This document shows, one piece after another, positions 25,101-27,956 of a DNA stretch of 27,956 nt. The notes beneath the pieces were generated by a model. That model was not told the origin of the DNA. It did not search any database and saw nothing but the letters and a program-made list of their open reading frames with translations. The stretch is from positions 1 through 27,956 of the IMG/VR virus record IMGVR_UViG_3300043446_003243. One strand, written 5' to 3'. Position numbers and translations under genes: made by a program. This DNA comes from a virus. Positions within the stretch are counted from its first letter, which is position 1. Every line of letters starts with the position of its first letter.

Positions 25101-25166
25101 ATCTCCGGGGGCGTGAGCCTCGGGCACCAGACCATGACGGCCATGGACCGTCGAGCAGGAGCGTGA
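22125..25166 (+). CDS. Large internal virion / ejection protein, 1013 aa
   Basis: The TTG start directly follows the previous stop, and GGGAAAGAAG (22110-22119) serves as a plausible ribosome-binding site. The N-terminus (WRTQSGEVVYAPDDQ, then LASLGYTPAS) is followed by a Gly/Ala-rich hydrophobic region (residues about 65-200) with several potential membrane-inserting segments. A Lys/Ala/Glu coiled coil comes at about 245-305 and a Pro/Ala linker follows. A hydrophobic segment lies near residues 705-740 (VPFLHAVPVVGPLLSTFL). The C-terminal block (about 840-985) is compact and helical, with aromatic and Arg residues (VYPSMFAEAQKLL, YQRRVALSVMFQVP). It probably forms part of a trans-envelope conduit, an inference from composition and position. 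Confidence 0.7.
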   Translation: MGAWRTQSGEVVYAPDDQSTHLASLGYTPASTSDVADATTQTERPTGDAVTAGVSAAASGATLGLSDVLLRALAPGAADYVSDSREAHPWVSGIGELGGAVLGAHGPSPTGALTSFGERVTASTASRLGGGAAARVAARATGEAAVGAGMAGGAYVAQQALEDKPLSAEGFVGAMGKGALFGGVTGGALAGGSEALVRAKSLFPAHEVSQAVAAKVDQEAASTIATAVDDSATMARSATDELRRLRIQRETAKAEQEAAIGQTKVESAQAKAEAIKAKAEADKAQAAVRKAKAEGKLPKPPEPTATAFEPAPVAAEAPVVEAAPAIGVEEMSPQEQRIAAAQENLAKAEEGIKRVRKPRQPKASDDELNAWREKYPSSATEHVTLGERPRANATQQWAEDFQPKSDADEAIKAYFQKERDPAPVIADAKTRRNARIGADSDVVTERPPEQDVANLISADAAHRAYQRATEAATNVSETGKEVFLRATYASKRAAAEASDDFFARLNAAKAAGRADEFLEATRKGFRENAEGDLVRHMRGDDATAKLWNDYADAVGAGRGKEWLAATKDRPFYYDDAGRLVRLGDEGAAAAVPVQQQITDALHAHVGEHVDLGAQLAEQADAITKFEAANHEMVEALRDAGAEVPVGAAQLADEYAAAAAKHSEAAAASTAKVAEDIGNKAAPALAAPEKGMGGKLADLAGLLEVAGMHVPFLHAVPVVGPLLSTFLKARAFLAIAGKKGGSVVESAEAHIAAKSATTRNRVNEAVTKMLDSSARRTSQAASYAGVVQGLGYKLFPSDTKTPKKADAVTLYHARMDELARAQQPGAVEAAVSDRVMTADVELQQQIASAMRRKLEFLASKAPKQASVPGLLKGDGDWRPGKAQLESFARYVHAAEDPASVLEDLAHAGHVSIEGAETLRVVYPSMFAEAQKLLLQKAPDIQRTLPYQRRVALSVMFQVPVDGSMSRQHLGYLQAGQPPAPSQGAAPPQPPHPSISGGVSLGHQTMTAMDRRAGA

Positions 25167-25169
25167 CCT

Positions 25170-25529
25170 ATGGCAGCCATCGAAAACACCTCAGACATCC
25201 TTCCTGGAGTCAGCCAGGCAATCGGCACCGACTACCGCGGCGTCGGCGGCGATGCGTCGCTGGTGACCAGCGTGCATCTCAAGTGGGACGCCGTGTACGT
25301 CGGCACCATCTACGTCGACAGCTCCAACTTCCCCGACGTCGCGCTCAACAGCACGACCGCCGGCGACTGGATCAACGAGACGGCCAGCGGCATCACCACG
25401 ACCGTGGCCGGCGGAACCGCGAGCGGCGCGATGATCCACCTCGGCAACCTGGGCAACAAGCGCCTCCGGCTCCGCATCGTCACCACGACCGCCGGCGCGC
25501 TGCGAGCTCGCAGCCACGGGAAGGTCTGA
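25170..25529 (+). CDS. Virion-associated beta protein, 119 aa
   Basis: This small protein is separated from the large ejection gene by three bases and begins at ATG. It has predicted strands (LVTSVHLKWDAVYVGTIYV, MIHLGNLGNKRLRLRIVTTT) and a DSSNFPDVALNSTTAGDWIN segment that is typical of small phage structural proteins of unknown function. No Cys or membrane segment is visible. It may be a tail or spike accessory. The C-terminus is basic (RARSHGKV). Confidence 0.6.
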   Translation: MAAIENTSDILPGVSQAIGTDYRGVGGDASLVTSVHLKWDAVYVGTIYVDSSNFPDVALNSTTAGDWINETASGITTTVAGGTASGAMIHLGNLGNKRLRLRIVTTTAGALRARSHGKV

Positions 25530-25530
25530 G

Positions 25531-26331
25531 ATGATCGGCCCGCGCGTCGGAGCCAAGGTCGGCCCCCGCGTCGGGCCTGCCGTCGGCCCCGCTGCCGACG
25601 AAGTCTCGGCTGGCGTCGCCATCACGAAAGACGCCACCAGCAACATCTACATCCCGCAGAACGCATCCGAGTGGACGGCGCTGATGGCCCTCGCCGGTTT
25701 GGCGACCGGTGGCCCGTCCGCCGTCTACACGTTCCAGGACGCCAGCGGCAACCCGGTGGACTCCGTCGGTGGCTTCACCCTCACTGCGGCCGGCACCGGC
25801 ATCAGCTACCAGAACGCCGTCACCGGCTGGAGCAGCAAGGCCATCAACACGACGGCGGCGGGCACCGGCTCGCTGACCGCGACCGCCGCTGGCCTACCCG
25901 ACCCCTCGACGACGTCGGTGATGGTCCTCAGCTACGTCAACATCACCTCGTCGGTGCTCGCCGGCATCCACGGTTACGGCGCGCTCTCCACCCGACAGGC
26001 GATGGAGGCCACCGCCACCCCTCGCCTGCAAGCGGTCTCGGGCGCGAACCTCGCGGGCGGCACCAACTCGCCCATCAACCAGGTCCGCCCACTGGTGACC
26101 CGCTACAACTTCACCGCATCGACGGCGCTGGGTGCGAGCGACCAAGAGAAGCTCGTGCCCACGTTCACGGCGACGACGACCAAGAACCTCGTCTACGGCA
26201 ACTTCGGACGAGCCTGCGCCGCGGCGCAGTACCTCTATTCGGCGGTGTTCTTCGGCCCCGCCGCAGAGCAGACCGACGCGCAGCTCAAGACGATGCTGCA
26301 AACCCTCGGATGGAGCATCCCGTGGACCTAG
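25531..26331 (+). CDS. Jelly-roll (LamG-like) structural protein with GPxVG repeat N-terminus
   Basis: This 266-aa protein begins with an unusual repeat (GPRVGAKVGPRVGPAVGPA) in place of a signal peptide. It continues into a domain of alternating strands (about residues 50-266) with AVYTFQDASGN, STTSVMVLSYVNI and LVYGNFGR, closing with LKTMLQTLGWSIPW. That pattern matches concanavalin/LamG-type jelly-roll modules in phage receptor-binding and structural proteins. AAGG about 8 bases upstream may serve the ATG. The gene lies between the ejection proteins and the lysis genes, away from the other fibres. Carbohydrate binding is possible but not shown. Confidence 0.65.
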   Translation: MIGPRVGAKVGPRVGPAVGPAADEVSAGVAITKDATSNIYIPQNASEWTALMALAGLATGGPSAVYTFQDASGNPVDSVGGFTLTAAGTGISYQNAVTGWSSKAINTTAAGTGSLTATAAGLPDPSTTSVMVLSYVNITSSVLAGIHGYGALSTRQAMEATATPRLQAVSGANLAGGTNSPINQVRPLVTRYNFTASTALGASDQEKLVPTFTATTTKNLVYGNFGRACAAAQYLYSAVFFGPAAEQTDAQLKTMLQTLGWSIPWT

Positions 26332-26570
26332 ACCTCGCCAAGTTCATCGAGCACGAGGGCGTCCTCGGCGCCGCCCTGGTCGGGCTCGGCGTCGTGGTCT
26401 GGCGCATCGGGCTGCGGCTCACCGCCGCAATCGACAAGGCCGGCGACCGCTTTGAGCACAACACCGACCGCCTGTTGGACCGGCACGCCGAGACCCACGA
26501 GGCCGTCTCCCGCGTCGAGGCCAAGATCGACTCCATGCGCAACCCCAGCAAGAACGGAGCGACCCCATGA
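26322..26570 (+). CDS. Small membrane protein, holin or BhlA/UviB-like candidate
   Basis: The GTG at 26322 has GGAG six bases upstream (26312-26315); an in-frame ATG at 26310 is the alternative. The 82-aa product has one N-terminal membrane segment (about residues 12-29, GVLGAALVGLGVVVWRIG) followed by a charged coiled-coil tail with regularly spaced Arg, Glu and His. This topology resembles the BhlA/UviB-type lysis-associated proteins, though I cannot confirm homology. The stop overlaps the next gene (ATGA), and all following genes look like lysis functions. Confidence 0.6.
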   Translation: MDLDLAKFIEHEGVLGAALVGLGVVVWRIGLRLTAAIDKAGDRFEHNTDRLLDRHAETHEAVSRVEAKIDSMRNPSKNGATP

Positions 26571-26770
26571 GCGACGACACCACCCCCCACAAGCCCGGCT
26601 ACAAAACCACCGAGTTCTGGCTGTCCGTCGCGTCGAGCGTCCTGGGCGCCCTGTTCGCCAGCGGCATCATCGCGGACGGCTCGACCGCCGCGAAGATCGC
26701 CGGCCTGGCCGCCGCGGCCCTCGGCGCCGCCGGCTACTCGGTCTCGCGCGCGATGGTCAAGGCGGCGTGA
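26567..26770 (+). CDS. Putative holin, 67 aa
   Basis: The ATG lies in an ATGA overlap with the previous gene. The N-terminus is polar with KPGYKTTEFWL, a motif familiar from small phage holins. Two hydrophobic segments follow (about residues 19-34 and 40-58) and the C-terminus is basic (SRAMVKAA). The size, two-helix topology and place before the spanin and amidase genes fit a holin that would permeabilise the inner membrane. The signature motif is recalled from other phages. The family is not proven here. Confidence 0.7.
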   Translation: MSDDTTPHKPGYKTTEFWLSVASSVLGALFASGIIADGSTAAKIAGLAAAALGAAGYSVSRAMVKAA

Positions 26771-26835
26771 TCGTCGAGCTCCTGCGAACCGTGGCCGCGC
26801 TGGCACTCCTGGGGTGGCTGTGGTGGTGGCTGTAG
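26767..26835 (+). CDS. 22-aa Trp-rich membrane peptide
   Basis: A GTG in a GTGA overlap with the holin stop opens a 22-codon frame with a Leu/Ala membrane segment ending in GWLWWWL. AAGG (26759-26762) lies four bases upstream. It ends inside the first codons of the spanin gene. It could be a lysis regulator, a leader that couples spanin translation, or an untranslated accident of spacing. The length is too short for firm support. Confidence 0.35.
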   Translation: MIVELLRTVAALALLGWLWWWL

Positions 26836-27200
26836 CCATCGCCGCCGTCGTGGTCGTGAGCGGCGTGATGTACCTCGCCCAGCTCGCCGTCACCCGCGCC
26901 GACCGCGTCGGCTCGGCCACCGCCGCGACCTACGAGGCCCGGCTCTCGCTCGAGCGAGCCCGCGCCGACGGGCTCCAGGCCCTCGCCGAACAGGAGAAGC
27001 GACGTGCAGACGCCCTCGACGACTTGCTCGCCACGCTCGACCGCGGTGGCGACCCTGCTACTGCTCGCGAGCGCGTGCTGCAGCTCTGGCAGGTCCAGCG
27101 CGCCAACGCCGCAGCCGCCGCCAACGCTGCGCGAGCCCTGCCTGCGCCACCCGCCGCCGCCTCCCCCACCGGCGACAACCTCCTCCGTCCAGGTGAGTGA
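26814..27200 (+). CDS. Rz-like inner-membrane spanin (i-spanin)
   Basis: This 128-aa protein (GTG at 26814; GTG at 26820 possible) has an N-terminal membrane segment (about residues 2-20, a long run of Val, Ala and Ile) with no cleavage site. A long periplasmic helical region follows (about 30-110), with the heptad-like TYEARLSLERARADGLQAL and KRRADALDDLLATL, and a short Pro/Ala-rich end. This is the layout of i-spanins such as lambda Rz. The decisive context is a second reading frame (27004-27273) that begins inside it and encodes an Rz1-like lipoprotein. Together the pair would fuse inner and outer membranes at the end of lysis. Confidence 0.72.
   Translation: MAVVVAVAIAAVVVVSGVMYLAQLAVTRADRVGSATAATYEARLSLERARADGLQALAEQEKRRADALDDLLATLDRGGDPATARERVLQLWQVQRANAAAAANAARALPAPPAAASPTGDNLLRPGE
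26992..26996 (+). promoter_or_regulatory. Internal ribosome-binding site for the Rz1-like gene
   Basis: AGGAG lies inside the Rz-like coding sequence, seven bases before the GTG at 27004, which is in a different frame. A near-consensus site at the right spacing in the middle of another gene is good evidence that the nested frame is translated. Confidence 0.65.
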
Positions 27201-27273
27201 TCTGTGGTACCGCCTGGAGCAGCTCGAGCGATGGGCGATGGCGGCGTGGGCAGCGTGCGGGGGCGCGCGATGA
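27004..27273 (+). CDS. Rz1-like outer-membrane lipoprotein spanin (o-spanin)
   Basis: This 89-aa protein starts in another frame inside the Rz-like gene and runs 73 bases beyond it, the overlapped Rz/Rz1 architecture. It has a basic residue at R11, a hydrophobic core (about residues 13-22) and a lipobox-like LLASAC with C25 as the acylated cysteine; the -3 Ala is less usual than Leu. The mature part is Pro-rich, with one PPP run and a run of seven Pro, as in lambda Rz1, and ends with an amphipathic helix (LWYRLEQLERWAMAAW). Its stop overlaps the next gene as ATGA. It requires an outer membrane, so it supports a Gram-negative host. I am fairly sure of the assignment. Confidence 0.72.
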   Translation: MQTPSTTCSPRSTAVATLLLLASACCSSGRSSAPTPQPPPTLREPCLRHPPPPPPPATTSSVQVSDLWYRLEQLERWAMAAWAACGGAR

Positions 27274-27530
27274 AACGCCGACCCGCGTCGCCGCAGGACC
27301 GAGCCGTCGCCGCCCGCGTCGCCGCCGGTCGCCCGCCGTCCACCCCGACCCCGGGCTACGTGCTCGAGGCGCTCGCCGAGCTCGACGGCGACCCCGGTGA
27401 CCTGCTTGCCGAGTGGGAGGAGCGGGCCGCCGTCCGGCAGTACCTCGGCGAGATGCTCCGAGCGGACGCCGAGCGCGCCGCCCTTGGCGAGCTCATCGAC
27501 GCGCACGCAGCCCAGGGAGACCTGCCGTGA
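27270..27530 (+). CDS. Hypothetical protein, 86 aa, in the lysis cassette
   Basis: The ATG at 27270 is in an ATGA overlap with the Rz1-like stop, and the stop overlaps the amidase GTG. The N-terminus is basic and Arg/Pro-rich (residues 1-30); the rest is an acidic helical region with YVLEALAELDGD, LLAEWEERAAVRQYL and LIDAHAAQGDLP. No membrane segment or signal is visible. I do not recognise a family. Its position between spanin and endolysin genes suggests a role in, or translational coupling for, lysis, but nothing in the sequence proves it. Confidence 0.6.
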   Translation: MKRRPASPQDRAVAARVAAGRPPSTPTPGYVLEALAELDGDPGDLLAEWEERAAVRQYLGEMLRADAERAALGELIDAHAAQGDLP

Positions 27531-27956
27531 CCTGGGCCGACGGCTGGTACGCCCCCGCCCGGCGACGCCCGGCCCACCCGAGGCGCGTCGGCGGCGACAT
27601 CCGCCCCTTCGGGATCGTGGTCCACAGCACCGACTGCCCGCCCGAGGCGTGGCCCACGCTGATGCGCTCCTGGACCACGACGCCCGGCGCCGGCTCGTGC
27701 GCCCACTTCGCTATTGGCCGCAGCGAGGCCGACGGGCTGATCCAGCTCGTCCCCGTGACCCGCAACGCCAACCACGCCGGCGGCCCGAGCCACGGCGTCT
27801 GGCGCCGCGGCGGCTTCAGCGACCAGCACCCGAACCTCTGCTCGGTCGGCATCGAGCTCCACCTGGCCGGTGGCGTCCGGCTCCTGGACGGCGGCTGGCG
27901 GCTCTGGGAGGACGGCCACGCCGTCGGCGCCCCGCTGCCCGCTGCCGAGGTCAAGG
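27527..27956 (+). CDS. N-acetylmuramoyl-L-alanine amidase (endolysin), 3' end outside the window
   Basis: The GTG in a GTGA overlap opens an Amidase_2-type domain. This enzyme class cuts the amide bond between MurNAc and L-Ala of peptidoglycan using zinc. Visible features are IVVHSTDC with the first zinc ligand H33, then CAHFAIGR, and NANHAGG with H83, followed by SVGIELHLAG, a hallmark strand of the family. The third ligand would lie downstream of the window. No signal peptide is seen, so release probably depends on the holin genes upstream. The gene is cut at base 27956, so the C-terminal part, including any cell-wall-binding domain, is unknown. Confidence 0.85.
   Translation, partial: MTWADGWYAPARRRPAHPRRVGGDIRPFGIVVHSTDCPPEAWPTLMRSWTTTPGAGSCAHFAIGRSEADGLIQLVPVTRNANHAGGPSHGVWRRGGFSDQHPNLCSVGIELHLAGGVRLLDGGWRLWEDGHAVGAPLPAAEVK

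Noticed and set aside
1-27956. tRNA genes, CRISPR arrays, insertion sequences, integrase or attachment sites
   Set aside because: I saw no cloverleaf-like sequence, spaced repeat array, transposase motif or recombinase motif; a tool-based scan would be needed to exclude tRNAs fully.

Overview
The window is a piece of a tailed, double-stranded DNA bacteriophage genome, or of a prophage or metagenomic contig of one. Every gene I can support lies on the + strand. Genes are packed end to end, many joined by 4-base GTGA or ATGA stop/start overlaps, and GTG starts are common. The DNA is very GC-rich throughout. The gene set (terminase, portal, scaffold-like protein, major capsid protein, adaptor, fibres, a large tail hub or nozzle protein and three ejection-type proteins, with no tape-measure, sheath or tail-tube genes) points to short-tailed, podovirus-like morphology. 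An overlapping Rz/Rz1-type spanin pair next to an amidase points to a Gram-negative, high-GC host. I cannot name the host from the sequence.

Layout. (1) 1-3555, replication and recombination: the 3' part of an SF2 helicase, a VRR-NUC nuclease and a primase-helicase with a VirE-type ATPase. (2) 3490-3780, the only substantial non-coding-looking stretch. It holds GAGGTTGGGG direct repeats, a perfect 20-nt hairpin, and a 14-bp perfect inverted repeat enclosing a CT/GA hairpin. It is a candidate replication origin or protein-binding locus. (3) 3781-5797, small accessory genes: two zinc-binding mini-proteins, an unknown 124-aa protein, a GNAT acetyltransferase, a GroES-like co-chaperonin and two short unknowns. 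(4) 5784-13192, packaging and head: TerL, a small unknown, portal, scaffold-like protein, major capsid protein, a decoration-like protein, a small unknown and a head-tail adaptor. (5) 13189-19177, tail: a collagen-repeat fibre, a small beta protein, a second fibre or spike, and a 1049-aa tail hub/nozzle-like protein. (6) 19180-25166, three consecutive internal-virion or ejection-type proteins. (7) 25170-26331, two further structural proteins, one ending in a jelly-roll (LamG-like) module. (8) 26322-27956, lysis: two membrane proteins (holin candidates), a 22-aa Trp-rich membrane peptide, an overlapping i-spanin/o-spanin pair, a small unknown and an N-acetylmuramoyl-L-alanine amidase cut by the window end.

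How it fits together (inference). The replication genes would act at or near the 3.5-3.8 kb repeat locus. TerL would then package DNA through the portal into a shell of the 10.6-kb capsid protein, possibly helped by the phage GroES. The three Ala/Gln-rich proteins would be ejected to carry DNA across the envelope, and the 3' cassette would lyse the cell. I saw no tRNA, rRNA, CRISPR array, insertion sequence, integrase, DNA polymerase or RNA polymerase in the window. The long ORFs on the - strand look like shadows produced by the high GC content.
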